Both the position numbers and the translations under genes were made by a program. This document shows, piece after piece, positions 51,651-61,025 of a stretch of 64,000 bases of DNA (positions within the stretch are counted from its first letter, which is position 1; each line of letters opens with the position of its first letter). The stretch comes from Pimelobacter simplex (GTDB lineage: Bacteria; Actinomycetota; Actinomycetes; Propionibacteriales; Nocardioidaceae). The DNA is taken from positions 1 through 64,000 of the forward strand of contig NZ_FOUK01000006.1 in the NCBI RefSeq assembly GCF_900114845.1, written 5' to 3'. The notes below the pieces were generated by a model. The model made no database searches. It was not told the origin of the DNA and worked only from the letters and a program-made list of their open reading frames with translations.

Positions 51651-53789
51651 ATGTTCGGTGCCCTCGGCCGTCTCGTGTCCCGTCGTCCCTGGTACGTCAT
51701 CGCCGCCTGGTTGGTCGCGACCGTGCTCGTCGTCCTGTTCCACCCCAAGGTGGAGGCGACGACCGACCAGGCCGACTTCCTCCCCGACTCCTATGACTCG
51801 ATCAAGGCGGCCAACCTCATGGCCGACGCCTTCCCCGACCAGACCGACTCCGGCGCGACCGTCGTCTTCGACCGCACCGACGGCGCCAAGCTCGCCGCCG
51901 CGGACGTCACGAAGATCGGCGCGATCATGTCCGGCCTCGACCTGCCGGAGGTCTTCACCACCGCGACGCCGCCGATCGCCTCGCCGACCAACGAGGTCGC
52001 CATCTCCAACCTGCAGCTCGCCGAGGGCGTGACCGGGCAGGACGAGAAGGAGCTCGACCAGGTCAAGGACCTGCGCGACGAGCTGAAGAAGGCGACCGAC
52101 GGGACCGGGCTGCGGGCGCTGACGACGGGCTCGCTGCCGCAGAGCTACGACCAGATCCAGTCCGGCAGCAACGCCGAGGCGATCGTCGGCCTCGCCACGC
52201 TCGTGCTGATCGTCGTGCTGCTCGGCATCATCTTCCGCAGCGTCATCATCACGCTGCTGCCGATCCTGTCGGTGATCTTCTTCCTCATGCCGATGACCAA
52301 CGGCCTGATCGACATCGCCGCCAAGGTCTTCGGCCTGCAGAAGGACCCCTCGACGAGCGTCATCCTGATCGTCGTCCTGTTCGGCGTCGGCACCGACTAC
52401 ATCCTGTTCTTCGTGTTCCGCTACCGCGAGCGACTGCGCGAGGGTGAGGAGCACCGGGCCGCGGTGGCCCACGCGATCGAGCGCGCCGGCGAGGCGATCG
52501 CCTCGGCCGGAGGCGCGGTCATCGTCGCCTTCCTCGCGCTGCTGCTCTCGACGCTCGGCATGTTCCGCTCCATCGGCCCGTCGCTGGCGATCGCCGTCGG
52601 CGTCACCGTGGTCGCGGCCCTCACGCTGATCCCGGCCCTGGCCACCGTCGTGGGCCGCGCCTTCTTCTGGCCCTCGAAGAAGTGGAAGGTCCCCTCGCCG
52701 GGTGCCCGCTTCGAGAAGGTCGGGGCGGCCGTGGGTCGCCGGCCGGTCCGCTACGCCCTGCTGTCCGGCGGTGTGCTGGCGGTGCTCTCCGTCTTCGCGC
52801 TCAGCTTCACGCCGACCTTCGACATCGGCTCGTCGAGCTCGTCGTCGACCGTCGAGTCCGCCAAGGCCTCCAAGGCGCTCGAGGACGGCGGCTTCTCGGC
52901 CGGCGCGACCCAGCCGGCTCCCGTCGTCCTGCACTCCGACAAGGCCCTCGACCCGGCCGCCCTCCCGGCGTTCAAGGACGCACTCGCCGAGGCCAAGGGC
53001 GTCGCCTCGGTGGCCGACCCGCTGCCGTCCGCCGACGGCCGGACCGCGGTGTTCATGACCACCCTCAAGGACGACCCGGCCTCCGACGCGGCGCTGGCCG
53101 ACCTGCGCGACGGGCTGCGCCCGGCCGCCGAGAAGGCCGCCCCTGACGGCTCGACCGCGTACGTCGGCGGCCTGACCGGCATCTTCGTCGACTTCCAGGC
53201 CGCGATGAACCGCGACTACAAGGTGGTCTTCCCGGTCGCGGCGGGGATCATCCTGCTCATCCTCGCGCTGCTGCTGCGCTCGCTGGTCGCCCCCTGGTAC
53301 CTGATGCTCTCGGTGGGTCTCGGGTTCGCGGCGACGCTCGGTGCGACGACGATCGTCTTCCAGTTCATCGGCGGCGAGGAGGGCCTGATCTTCATGCTGC
53401 CGATCTACATCTACCTGTTCGTGGTGGCGCTCGGCACCGACTACAACATCCTGATGGTCGCCCGGCTGCGCGAGGAGGCACGCGAGGGCCTCGAACCGCG
53501 CCAGGCCGCGGCGAAGGCGATCCACCACAGCGGCCCGACGATCGCGGCGGCCGGCGTCATCCTGGCCGGCACGTTCGCCTCGCTCATGCTGGCCGGCAAC
53601 TCGCTGCTGACCTCGATGGGCTTCGCGATCGCGTTCGGCATCTGCGTCGCGGCGTTCGTGATGTCGATGTTCTTCACGCCGGCGCTCACCGCGCTCATCG
53701 GGCACGCCGCCTGGTGGCCCGGCCACGGCGACGAGGCGAGGACGGGCGGCGACGAGGAGCCGGAGAAGGAGCTCGTCCCGACCGCCTGA
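51651..53789 (+). CDS. MMPL-family RND transporter
   Basis: A 712-residue membrane transporter of the MMPL family. It starts MFGALGRLVSRRPWYVIAAW and has GVGTDYILFFVFRYRERL and ALGTDYNILMVARLREEARE in the two helix clusters. Between them is an external domain with a Ser-rich stretch (SSSSSTVES). The tail DEARTGGDEEPEKELVPTA is acidic. It is distinct in sequence from the transporter at 3230-5386. Substrate unknown. Its ATG follows the CIRCE element on the opposite strand by about 90 bases. Confidence 0.9.
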   Translation: MFGALGRLVSRRPWYVIAAWLVATVLVVLFHPKVEATTDQADFLPDSYDSIKAANLMADAFPDQTDSGATVVFDRTDGAKLAAADVTKIGAIMSGLDLPEVFTTATPPIASPTNEVAISNLQLAEGVTGQDEKELDQVKDLRDELKKATDGTGLRALTTGSLPQSYDQIQSGSNAEAIVGLATLVLIVVLLGIIFRSVIITLLPILSVIFFLMPMTNGLIDIAAKVFGLQKDPSTSVILIVVLFGVGTDYILFFVFRYRERLREGEEHRAAVAHAIERAGEAIASAGGAVIVAFLALLLSTLGMFRSIGPSLAIAVGVTVVAALTLIPALATVVGRAFFWPSKKWKVPSPGARFEKVGAAVGRRPVRYALLSGGVLAVLSVFALSFTPTFDIGSSSSSSTVESAKASKALEDGGFSAGATQPAPVVLHSDKALDPAALPAFKDALAEAKGVASVADPLPSADGRTAVFMTTLKDDPASDAALADLRDGLRPAAEKAAPDGSTAYVGGLTGIFVDFQAAMNRDYKVVFPVAAGIILLILALLLRSLVAPWYLMLSVGLGFAATLGATTIVFQFIGGEEGLIFMLPIYIYLFVVALGTDYNILMVARLREEAREGLEPRQAAAKAIHHSGPTIAAAGVILAGTFASLMLAGNSLLTSMGFAIAFGICVAAFVMSMFFTPALTALIGHAAWWPGHGDEARTGGDEEPEKELVPTA

Positions 53790-53801
53790 CAGGATCAGGG
53801 G

Positions 53802-54977
53802 GTGGACCTCGACGACTTCCGGTGGCTGCTGACCGACGAGGGGCAGGCCCTGCTCGCCGAGGCCACCGCCCTGGTCGCCTCCGGCACGGCCCCGCTCGCC
53901 GCCGGCTCCGCGCTCCGTCGTACGACGTCGCCGGAGCGGGCGGCGACGGCGCTCACGCAGGTCGACCTGCGGGGGCGCGCGGCGGCCAAGTTCGGTGACC
54001 TGGCGGCGCGGATGTACTTCACGCCCGACGCGCTCGAGCAGGCCACCCGGCTCCGGGTGGCCCAGCACCGGGCGGGCCGGGCGGCCGCCTTCGGCACCCG
54101 CACGCTGATCGACCTCGGCTGCGGCATCGGCGGCGACCTCCTCGCCGCGGCGCAGGCCGGGATCATCTGCGCGGGCGTCGACCTCGACCCCGTGCGGGTG
54201 GCCGTGGCCGAGGCCAACCTCGCGGCACTCGGCCTGGCCGGCGCCGTCCAGGTCGCCGACGCCACCGAGATCGACCACCGCGGCTTCGACCTCGCGTACG
54301 CCGACCCGGCCCGCCGCAGCGGGGCCGGACGCACCTTCCGGGTGGACGACTGGACGCCGCCGTGGTCGTGGGTCGAGGGGCTGCTGGCGCGCGACGCGTG
54401 CGTGAAGGTGGCCCCCGGCATCCCCCACGCCCTGGTGCCCGACGGCGTCGAGGCCGAGTGGGTCAGCGACGAGGGCGAGGTCAAGGAGGCGGCGCTGTGG
54501 GCCGGCCGGACCGCGACCGTGCGACGGCGCGCCACCGTGATCGGCCCCGGGGGGCTCGCGACGATCACCGATGAGGACGACCCCGGCGCCGGCGCGGTGG
54601 GCGTCCGCGCGGTCGGCCCCTACCTCTACGAGCCCGACGGCGCAGTCATCCGGGCGGGCCTGGTCACCGCGGTCGCCGCCGGTGTGGGCGGAGCGCTGAT
54701 CGACCCGAAGATCGCCTACGTCACCGCCGACGCGTCGTTCCGGTCGCCGTTCGTGCGGGGCTACCGCGTGGTCGAGGAGCTCCCCTACCGCGAGAAGCAG
54801 CTCAAGGCCGCACTGCGCGAGCGCGGCATCGGCCGGCTGACGATCAAGAAGCGCGGCGTGGACGTCGTCCCGGAGGCGCTGCGGAAGCGGCTCGGGCTGC
54901 AGGGGGAAGCGGAGGCGACGATCGTGCTCACGCGGGTCGCGGGTGAGGGCACGGCGCTGCTGGTGGAGCCGTTCTGA
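53802..54977 (+). CDS. SAM-dependent methyltransferase with THUMP-like domain
   Basis: A 391-residue class I methyltransferase. The SAM loop is LIDLGCGIGGDLLAAA (about 101-116), followed by ICAGVDLDPVRVAVAEAN (acidic SAM contact). DLAYADPARRSGAGR is a DPPY-like block. A C-terminal THUMP-like part ends IVLTRVAGEGTALLVEPF. RNA or protein methylation is likely, substrate unknown. The GTG start lies 12 bases after the MMPL stop, so the two form an operon. Confidence 0.83.
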   Translation: MDLDDFRWLLTDEGQALLAEATALVASGTAPLAAGSALRRTTSPERAATALTQVDLRGRAAAKFGDLAARMYFTPDALEQATRLRVAQHRAGRAAAFGTRTLIDLGCGIGGDLLAAAQAGIICAGVDLDPVRVAVAEANLAALGLAGAVQVADATEIDHRGFDLAYADPARRSGAGRTFRVDDWTPPWSWVEGLLARDACVKVAPGIPHALVPDGVEAEWVSDEGEVKEAALWAGRTATVRRRATVIGPGGLATITDEDDPGAGAVGVRAVGPYLYEPDGAVIRAGLVTAVAAGVGGALIDPKIAYVTADASFRSPFVRGYRVVEELPYREKQLKAALRERGIGRLTIKKRGVDVVPEALRKRLGLQGEAEATIVLTRVAGEGTALLVEPF

Positions 54978-54993
54978 GTCTTCTGAGGCCTCC

Positions 54994-56559
54994 CTAGTCG
55001 CGCAGCCAGCCCTGGTTGCGCGCCCAAGCCACGTAAGCGATGCCCGAGAGATGACTCGGCGAGGCGGGCGCAAGTGACATCGCTCGGTAGACCGCCTCGA
55101 CGTGCCCCACGATCGTCGAGCCCCACTGAGCGAGCGAGAGCCAGCGACCGGCCTGGGCAGCCTGCGATTCCGTCGCCGGCGTCGTGCCATCGACCCGAAG
55201 GTAAGCCGTGCTCGTCCCGGCCTTGACGTGGTTGAGGTAGGTCGCGACCAGCCGGGACGTGTCGAGGGCACCGGCTTCCGTGCCGGCCCGGGCGGCCGCG
55301 GCGAGAAATTCCACCGAGATCGCGCCATGACTGATGTCCTCGATGTGCCTGGTGGCCGGGTATGCCGTGGTGTACTCGGAACGACCGGAGACGGCGGCAT
55401 ACCCGTTGTAGAGCTCACTGTGGGTCGGCCAGTACGGCCACTTCCAGGCCGTGCCGACCTCGGTTGCGCACACCCGGAACGTGCGCACCATCGCGTTAAT
55501 TCGGGGGCGGAACGCCGGCGTCCGGTCGATCCTGTAGAGCTCGGCGAGCAGTTGGCCCATCGCGTGGCTGAGGTTGAGCGGTTGAACAAGTCCGTCGAAC
55601 GGAACGGGGGCGCCGTAGGGCCAGGCATAGTCGCCGCCTACGTGGCCGTTGCTCAATGTGGCGAATCGCCACTCGGGATCGTGGAATGCGACCGCACGAC
55701 GGACGCGCGCAAGGTAGTCGATGGCGACGGACTTGAGCGGCACACCCTGCGCCGAGGCGAGGTCCCCTCTGAGGACCAGCCGGGCGAACATCGCGATGGG
55801 ATAGGCGATCTGACCGGTATGACCGGAAAACGCCGAATAGCGCTGCTCCAGTGACGTTGTGCCGGCGACGGGCACCGCGTCGACGCTGCCTCCCAGCCTC
55901 TTCACGGTCCACAGCCTCTTGTTCGGATCGCCCGTCTCGGGCAGGTGGTAGGCGCCGGCCACCTTGTTCTCGATGCTGCTGGCACTTGCCGGGTCGAGCG
56001 TGACGCCGGTCAGCGTCACTGTGCTCGGGCTGTAGGAAGGGTGGCTCAGGGTCAGGCTGAAGGAACCGCCCGTGATACTGCCGACAGTGATCGTCGCGCC
56101 CGACGCTCCGGGGTCGGGGCTCCGGATCTCGAACAGCGCCTTGCCGTTCACGTCCGCCACGACGGCGGCAGCAGCCGCGTAGCTGCCACCGGCCCGCCAC
56201 ACCGGCCCGGACCGCCCCTGCCCATCAGTGACCCCGCGGGCCTCGTCCGTCTTAGCCCAGACGGCATCGGCCTGCTCCACGAACCGGTCGAGGTAGAGGG
56301 CATTTCCCGTTGCCTGGTACATGCGGACCAACGACAGGAGCGTGTACGAAGACCCCCAGGCCAACTGGCCGAGCTCGTTGTCGTGGACGGTGGTGTCGAC
56401 CACCTGCCAAGCCGCCTCGTAGGAGGCGACGAAGTCATTGCCCGGAAGCAGCAGCGCTGCCGATGCGCCGGGGGCCGTGGCGGTGCTCGCGACCGCATAC
56501 GCAGCCAGCCCCATGGCACCTCCGACGACCTGTCGCCGCGTCGGCTTCCACGAATCCAT
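54994..56559 (-). CDS. Tat-exported alpha/alpha-barrel-type protein, atypical composition
   Basis: A 521-residue protein with a twin-arginine signal (PTRRQVVGGAMGLAAY; export after folding). The mature part has repeated helix-pair segments like six-hairpin glycosidases or uronyl epimerases: FVASYEAAWQVVDTTVHDNE, SSYTLLSLVRMYQATGNALY and RYSAFSGHTGQIAYPIAMFA. An intervening GSITGGSFSLTLSHPSYSPS stretch is Ig-like. Carbohydrate processing is a weak inference. ATG at 56559 is 10 bases after GAGAGG. Third-codon positions are less GC-rich than in the neighbours, which suggests transfer. A palindrome lies upstream. Confidence 0.7.
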   Translation of the reverse strand: MDSWKPTRRQVVGGAMGLAAYAVASTATAPGASAALLLPGNDFVASYEAAWQVVDTTVHDNELGQLAWGSSYTLLSLVRMYQATGNALYLDRFVEQADAVWAKTDEARGVTDGQGRSGPVWRAGGSYAAAAAVVADVNGKALFEIRSPDPGASGATITVGSITGGSFSLTLSHPSYSPSTVTLTGVTLDPASASSIENKVAGAYHLPETGDPNKRLWTVKRLGGSVDAVPVAGTTSLEQRYSAFSGHTGQIAYPIAMFARLVLRGDLASAQGVPLKSVAIDYLARVRRAVAFHDPEWRFATLSNGHVGGDYAWPYGAPVPFDGLVQPLNLSHAMGQLLAELYRIDRTPAFRPRINAMVRTFRVCATEVGTAWKWPYWPTHSELYNGYAAVSGRSEYTTAYPATRHIEDISHGAISVEFLAAAARAGTEAGALDTSRLVATYLNHVKAGTSTAYLRVDGTTPATESQAAQAGRWLSLAQWGSTIVGHVEAVYRAMSLAPASPSHLSGIAYVAWARNQGWLRD

Positions 56560-56575
56560 CGCCCGCATACCTCTC

Positions 56576-56590
56576 GACAACGCTGTTGTC
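56576..56590. promoter_or_regulatory. 15-bp palindrome upstream of Tat-exported protein
   Basis: GACAACGCTGTTGTC has 6-bp arms and a 3-base centre, 17 bases upstream of the start. Candidate operator; the regulator is unknown. Confidence 0.4.
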
Positions 56591-56624
56591 TGAACGAGGA
56601 TAGACGTGGGCACAAGCCCGGTCG

Positions 56625-57509
56625 CTAGGTTGGCAGGTCCATCGTCCGGCCACCCCGCGCCAGCACGGCCCGCTCGCTGCGGATCACCGTCTTGTGCAGG
56701 TCGGCGTTGTCGCCGAACCGCACCCGGTGGGGGACGACGTGCCGCGAGGTCCGCGCGAACGTCGTGGCGCCGTGCCAGGCGAGCGCGTGGGCGGGCGTCC
56801 ACGGCAGGCCGTAGAGACGGCGCACCTCGGCGGGCAGCATGCCGATGACAAGCAGGTTGGTCACGCTGACGCCGGGTCGCGCGACGAGCGGGACCGGCAG
56901 GTTGCGGGCGATGGCGCGGCCGACGGCGCGGGCCTCGGCGGTGAGGTGCATCCGGCCGGAGGCGTACCAGTCGCGCATCCACTGCTCGAACGCACCGGCC
57001 GTCGCGGGCGCGATCGACCGGGGCATGCCGAAGAGCTCACCGAAGCGCACCCAGTCGGCCCACAGGCCCTCGCGCTCCCCTGCGCTGAGCGGGCGCACGA
57101 GCGTCTCGAAGGCGACCCGCGACGAGTCGGCGAGCATCGCCATCGTCCAGAGCATGAGCTCGGGGTCGAAGGCGTCGTAGGGGGTCCCGCGGGGGAAGGT
57201 GCCCTCGTCCTGGGCGAGCGAGCCGCGCACCCGGGTGTGCAGGTCGTGCACGGCGGCGAGCAGCCGGTCGGCCTCGGCGCGCGGGGCGAAGAAGATCGTC
57301 TCGAAGGCGAGCGCGGTGCGGGCCAGGCGCTCGAACGGGCGCTCCTTGGCGAGCGTCGACTGCGAGGTGCCGACGTAGGGCACCGGGTGGGTGGCGCCGA
57401 TGAGGAGCGCGCGCTGCCCGTAGGTCTGCCCGACGGCCCGGTGCGACTGCACGCGGCGCAGCACCGACCCCTTGGGGAAGTACCCCTCGCCGTCGCGCGC
57501 CGCGTCCAT
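56625..57509 (-). CDS. Oxygenase MpaB-family protein (DUF2236)
   Basis: A 294-residue protein of the latex-clearing/MpaB oxygenase family, which binds heme b. Blocks include AVGQTYGQRALLIGATHPVP, VRFGELFGMPRSIA and HGATTFARTSRHVVPHRVRF. ATG at 57509 (or GTG at 57512) lies just after the tsaD stop, so it is probably downstream in the same transcript. The family oxidises polyisoprenoid or mycophenolic-type substrates; here the substrate is unknown. Confidence 0.8.
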   Translation of the reverse strand: MDAARDGEGYFPKGSVLRRVQSHRAVGQTYGQRALLIGATHPVPYVGTSQSTLAKERPFERLARTALAFETIFFAPRAEADRLLAAVHDLHTRVRGSLAQDEGTFPRGTPYDAFDPELMLWTMAMLADSSRVAFETLVRPLSAGEREGLWADWVRFGELFGMPRSIAPATAGAFEQWMRDWYASGRMHLTAEARAVGRAIARNLPVPLVARPGVSVTNLLVIGMLPAEVRRLYGLPWTPAHALAWHGATTFARTSRHVVPHRVRFGDNADLHKTVIRSERAVLARGGRTMDLPT

Positions 57510-57513
57510 CACC

Positions 57514-58575
57514 TCAGCCTGCCAGGACCTCGGTGACCGGGAGGCTCGAGTCGGCCGGGAGGTCGAGCGGCGAGGGAGTCCGGCCGCGCTCGACCATGGT
57601 GGCCCCGAGCGCCGCGACCATCGCGCCGTTGTCGGTGCACAGGCCCGGCCGGGGCACCCGGACCCGGATCCCGAGCTTGCTCGCACGCTCCTCGGCGAGC
57701 ACGCGCAGCCGCGAGTTGGCCGCGACCCCGCCGCCGATCATCAGGTCCTCGATGCCCTCGGACGCAGCGGCGTCGAGCGCCTTGCGGACGAGCACGTCGC
57801 AGACCGCCTCCTGGAAGGACGCCGCCACGTCGGCCACCGGCACCGGCTCGCCGGAGCGCTCGCGGGCCTCGACCCAGCGCGCGACGGCGGTCTTGAGGCC
57901 CGAGAAGGAGAAGTCGAAGCGGTGCCGCTCGAGGTCGCGCCGGCTGGTGAGCCCGCGCGGGAAGTCGATGGCGACCTGGTTGCCCTCGCGGGCCGCCCTG
58001 TCGATGTGGGGACCACCCGGGAAGGGCAGGCCGAGCAGCCGGGCGACCTTGTCGAAGGCCTCGCCGGCGGCGTCGTCGATGGTGGCGCCGAGCGGGTCGA
58101 CGCCGCCGTCGTGGCCGGTGATGTCGGTGACCTTGAGCAGGCTGGAGTGGCCGCCCGAGACGAGCAGCGCGAGCGAGGGCTCGGGCAGGGGGCCGTGCTC
58201 GAGCTGGTCGACGGCGACGTGCGCGGCGAGGTGGTTGACGCCGTAGATCGGCTTGCCGAGCGAGAGCGCGAGCGCCTTGGCCGAGGCGACGCCGACGAGC
58301 AGCGCGCCGGCCAGGCCGGGGCCGTGGGTGACCGCGATCGCGTCGACGTCGCGCAGGCTGACGCCCGCGGTGTCGCAGGCCCGCTGGATCGTCGGCACCA
58401 TCGCCTCGAGGTGCGCCCGGCTGGCCACCTCGGGGACGACGCCCCCGAACCGCGCGTGCTGCTCGACGCTGCTGGCCACGGCGTCGGCGAGGAGCGTGTG
58501 GCCGCGGACGATCCCGACACCGGTCTCGTCGCACGAGGTCTCGATGCCGAGGACCAGGGGTTCGTCGCGGGTCAT
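57514..58575 (-). CDS. tsaD: tRNA N6-adenosine threonylcarbamoyltransferase TsaD
   Basis: Catalytic subunit for t6A37 formation in ANN-decoding tRNAs, 353 residues. [16 protein letters not shown] is the ASKHA ATP motif, and metal-binding H115/H119 are in NHLAAHV. The ATG overlaps rimI as ATGA. The order tsaB-rimI-tsaD is typical of actinobacteria. Confidence 0.96.
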   Translation of the reverse strand: MTRDEPLVLGIETSCDETGVGIVRGHTLLADAVASSVEQHARFGGVVPEVASRAHLEAMVPTIQRACDTAGVSLRDVDAIAVTHGPGLAGALLVGVASAKALALSLGKPIYGVNHLAAHVAVDQLEHGPLPEPSLALLVSGGHSSLLKVTDITGHDGGVDPLGATIDDAAGEAFDKVARLLGLPFPGGPHIDRAAREGNQVAIDFPRGLTSRRDLERHRFDFSFSGLKTAVARWVEARERSGEPVPVADVAASFQEAVCDVLVRKALDAAASEGIEDLMIGGGVAANSRLRVLAEERASKLGIRVRVPRPGLCTDNGAMVAALGATMVERGRTPSPLDLPADSSLPVTEVLAG

Positions 58576-59036
58576 GGGTCCATTGTGACGGGTGTGCTGA
58601 GCACGAGCGCGGTGGTCCCGTCCCGGTAGTAGCGCGGACGCCGGCCGAGCTCGGCGAAGCCGTGCCGGTCGTAGAACGTGCGGGCGATGACGTTGTCCTC
58701 GCGCACCTCGAGCAGCAGCCGGGTCGCGCCCCGCTCGGCGGCGAGGGCGCGGGTGGCGGCGAGGAGCGCCGCCGCCACGCCGGTACGACGCAGCGCGGGC
58801 GGGACCGCGATCCGCTGCAGCTCGGCGTCCACGTCGACGACGCTGACCACCGCGTAGCCGGCGAAGACGCCGTCGTCAGGAGAGCGGGCGGCGAGCAGCG
58901 CCATCGTCGGCACCAGGCCGCCGACGGCCTCGCGGAGCAGGTTCGGCGACCACGGGTCGAGCGGGAAGGCGGCGGTCTCCAGCGCGGCGATCTCGTCGAT
59001 GTCGCCGGATCCGGCCGGGCCGACCCGGACGTTCAC
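58572..59036 (-). CDS. rimI: Ribosomal protein S18-alanine N-acetyltransferase
   Basis: A 154-residue GNAT enzyme that acetylates the N-terminus of ribosomal protein S18. Motif A is [17 protein letters not shown], and the C-terminal block [20 protein letters not shown] is characteristic. GTGA overlap with tsaB and ATGA overlap with tsaD. Confidence 0.9.
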   Translation of the reverse strand: MNVRVGPAGSGDIDEIAALETAAFPLDPWSPNLLREAVGGLVPTMALLAARSPDDGVFAGYAVVSVVDVDAELQRIAVPPALRRTGVAAALLAATRALAAERGATRLLLEVREDNVIARTFYDRHGFAELGRRPRYYRDGTTALVLSTPVTMDP

Positions 59037-59692
59037 CGCGGCGACGGCTCGTCGGCGAGGACCGCCTTGGGCGCGCGCGGGATCTCGGCGTCGGGACGAC
59101 GCAGGTAGAGCGGCTCGGGCTCCAGCACCGTGAAGCGGCCGGCGACCACGCCGCGCGCCAGCCAGGCGGCGCTCGGCCGCTGCGGTCCCCGGGCCACCGG
59201 GAAGGCGTCGGGGTAGAGGGTCGCGCCCTCCCCCACGACCGGACGGTCGCTGGCGAGGGTGGCCGGCCGGTCGACGACCGGGTCGTCCTGGCGCACCGCA
59301 CCGGCGTCGTACGACGCGAGGTAGACCTCCTTGCGCCGGGCGTCGGTCGCGACGAGGAAGTCGCCGTCGACCGCGCCGGTCTCGACCGCCTCGAGCGCGA
59401 GCGGGTCGAGCGAGCAGACGCCGTGGACCGGGACGTCGAGCACGTGGGCCATGGTGCGCGCGGTGACCAGGCCGACCCGCAGCCCGGTGAACGGGCCGGG
59501 GCCGACGCCCACCGCGATGCCGGTCAGGTCGGCGGGCGTCGCGCCGCCGTCGGCGAGGACCTGGGCGATGAGCGGAGCGAGCTGCTCACCGTGGCGCATG
59601 CTGCTGGTGGCGGTCGCCTCGGCGACGACGTCCGTGCCGTCGTGGAGGGCGACGGTGACCGTCGGGGAGGCGGTGTCGAACGCGAGCAGCAC
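59033..59692 (-). CDS. tsaB: TsaB, t6A complex scaffold protein
   Basis: A 219-residue partner of TsaD. It starts MLLAFDTASPTVTVALHDGT and has IAVGVGPGPFTGLRVGLVTA, as in the TsaB family. It lacks the metal-His motif of TsaD. First of the three coupled genes. Upstream, GH16 ends 34 bases away. Confidence 0.94.
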   Translation of the reverse strand: MLLAFDTASPTVTVALHDGTDVVAEATATSSMRHGEQLAPLIAQVLADGGATPADLTGIAVGVGPGPFTGLRVGLVTARTMAHVLDVPVHGVCSLDPLALEAVETGAVDGDFLVATDARRKEVYLASYDAGAVRQDDPVVDRPATLASDRPVVGEGATLYPDAFPVARGPQRPSAAWLARGVVAGRFTVLEPEPLYLRRPDAEIPRAPKAVLADEPSPR

Positions 59693-59726
59693 GCTCCGAG
59701 CGTAGTCGGTGCGTGCCGCCGCGCCC

Positions 59727-60887
59727 TCAGGACCAGGCCTTGACCCAGTCCACCGTCAGCGTCGAGGTGTCGGGCATCTTGGCCGTGCGGGTGTTCCACG
59801 CGAGCCCCCACACCTGGGTGAGGATCATGTAGAACGGCTTGTCGAACGGCTGCGCCCCGGTCATGCCGGTGGGCTTCCAGGAGTGCGAGTAGCAGAGCCG
59901 GCCGTCGTAGTAGAAGCGCATGACCTTCGGCGTCCACTCGACCGCGTAGTTGTGGAACGCGGTGCTCGCGGTCGGCATCTTGCAGTTGTAGCCCGAGCTG
60001 AGCCGGGTGTCCTCGCCCGCGTAGTGCACCGACGGGTAGACGTTGGCCGGCAGCCCGCTGAACCACTCGGCGATGTCGACCTCGCCCGAGCCGGGCCAGC
60101 GTCCGTAGGCCTGGTCCTGCGGGTAGAGCCAGAAGGCCGAGTGCGAGCCGGGGATCCCCGACTCGGCGGGCAGCTTGAGCCGAGCCTCGAAGCGGCCGTA
60201 CGTCTGGGTGAACTTCGAGCGGGTGGCGACGGTCGAGACCTCGGCGTTGGTCGTGAACGAGCCGTAGGGGCTGCGGCAGAGGAACTCGGTGGGCAGGATC
60301 GTGGACGTCAGCCGGAGCAGTCCGCCGCGGACCTGGACGGTGCGGTCGTTGTCGACGTAGCAGCCCTTGCTGCCGCCGTACATGCCGCTGAACGCGGTCT
60401 GCTGGACCATCCACTTGCTGCGGTCGAGCGTGTCGCCGTCGAAGTCGTCGTAGAAGCTGCAGGCGTAGTAGCCGCCCTCAGCGCGCTTCGGGCGGCTGCC
60501 GCAGGTGTCGACCGGCGCCGGAGCGGCGGGAGCGGCAGGCGCCACGACGGGCGTCACCTGGCGCTTCTGGCTCACCCGGCCGGCCGCCTTGACCCGGTAG
60601 GTCCGTGCGGTTGCCGGCCGCGCCACCACGATCTTGAACGCGCCCTTCTTGGTCGCCCGGCGCTGGGCGACCGTTGCCCAGCTCGCGTGCCGGCGCTCCT
60701 GCAGCCGGACGACGGCCCGGGCGCGGGTGCGGCCCGAGAAGACGACGGTGGAGCTGCGCGCCACCGGCTTCGTCAGCACCGGGCGCTCCGCGCGCTCCGG
60801 CGCGGCACTCGCCGTCTCGGCGGTGACGGGCGCGGCCAGCGCGCCCATGCAGATCAGGGCCGTCAGCACGGCCTTCAGTCCCCCCAT
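59727..60887 (-). CDS. Secreted glycoside hydrolase family 16 protein
   Basis: A 386-residue exported hydrolase. The signal peptide MGGLKAVLTALICMGALAAP precedes a linker with basic beta-strand repeats (about 35-110), then the GH16 jelly-roll. The catalytic motif EVDIAE has nucleophile E269, D271 and acid/base E274. Bacterial GH16 enzymes cut beta-1,3/1,4-glucans, agar-type galactans or laminarin. It sits between tsaB and the tsaE fusion without belonging to t6A synthesis. ATG at 60887 has GGAGGGG as ribosome site inside a possible hairpin. Confidence 0.88.
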   Translation of the reverse strand: MGGLKAVLTALICMGALAAPVTAETASAAPERAERPVLTKPVARSSTVVFSGRTRARAVVRLQERRHASWATVAQRRATKKGAFKIVVARPATARTYRVKAAGRVSQKRQVTPVVAPAAPAAPAPVDTCGSRPKRAEGGYYACSFYDDFDGDTLDRSKWMVQQTAFSGMYGGSKGCYVDNDRTVQVRGGLLRLTSTILPTEFLCRSPYGSFTTNAEVSTVATRSKFTQTYGRFEARLKLPAESGIPGSHSAFWLYPQDQAYGRWPGSGEVDIAEWFSGLPANVYPSVHYAGEDTRLSSGYNCKMPTASTAFHNYAVEWTPKVMRFYYDGRLCYSHSWKPTGMTGAQPFDKPFYMILTQVWGLAWNTRTAKMPDTSTLTVDWVKAWS

Positions 60888-60897
60888 GGAACTTCCC

Positions 60898-60947
60898 CTC
60901 CAGAAAGTTGAACCCTCGCTCTGGAGACTAGGAAGGAAGCACTTCCT
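60898..60947 (-). promoter_or_regulatory. Inverted repeats sequestering the GH16 ribosome site
   Basis: CTCCAGA (60898-60904) and TCTGGAG (60920-60926) pair in the mRNA leader, and one arm holds the GGAGGGG ribosome site. A further AGGAAG/CTTCCT pair lies at 60930-60947. Together these suggest translational or operator control. Confidence 0.4.
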
Positions 60948-61025
60948 GACGACACGGGTACGCGGTCGGACTCGACCGGGTCCGTGGGGACTACGGCGTG
61001 CGGGACCGGTCCTCGATCAGCGGGC

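Noticed and set aside
51078-55628. 1516-codon minus-strand frame
   Set aside because: Shadow across groES, MMPL and the methyltransferase.
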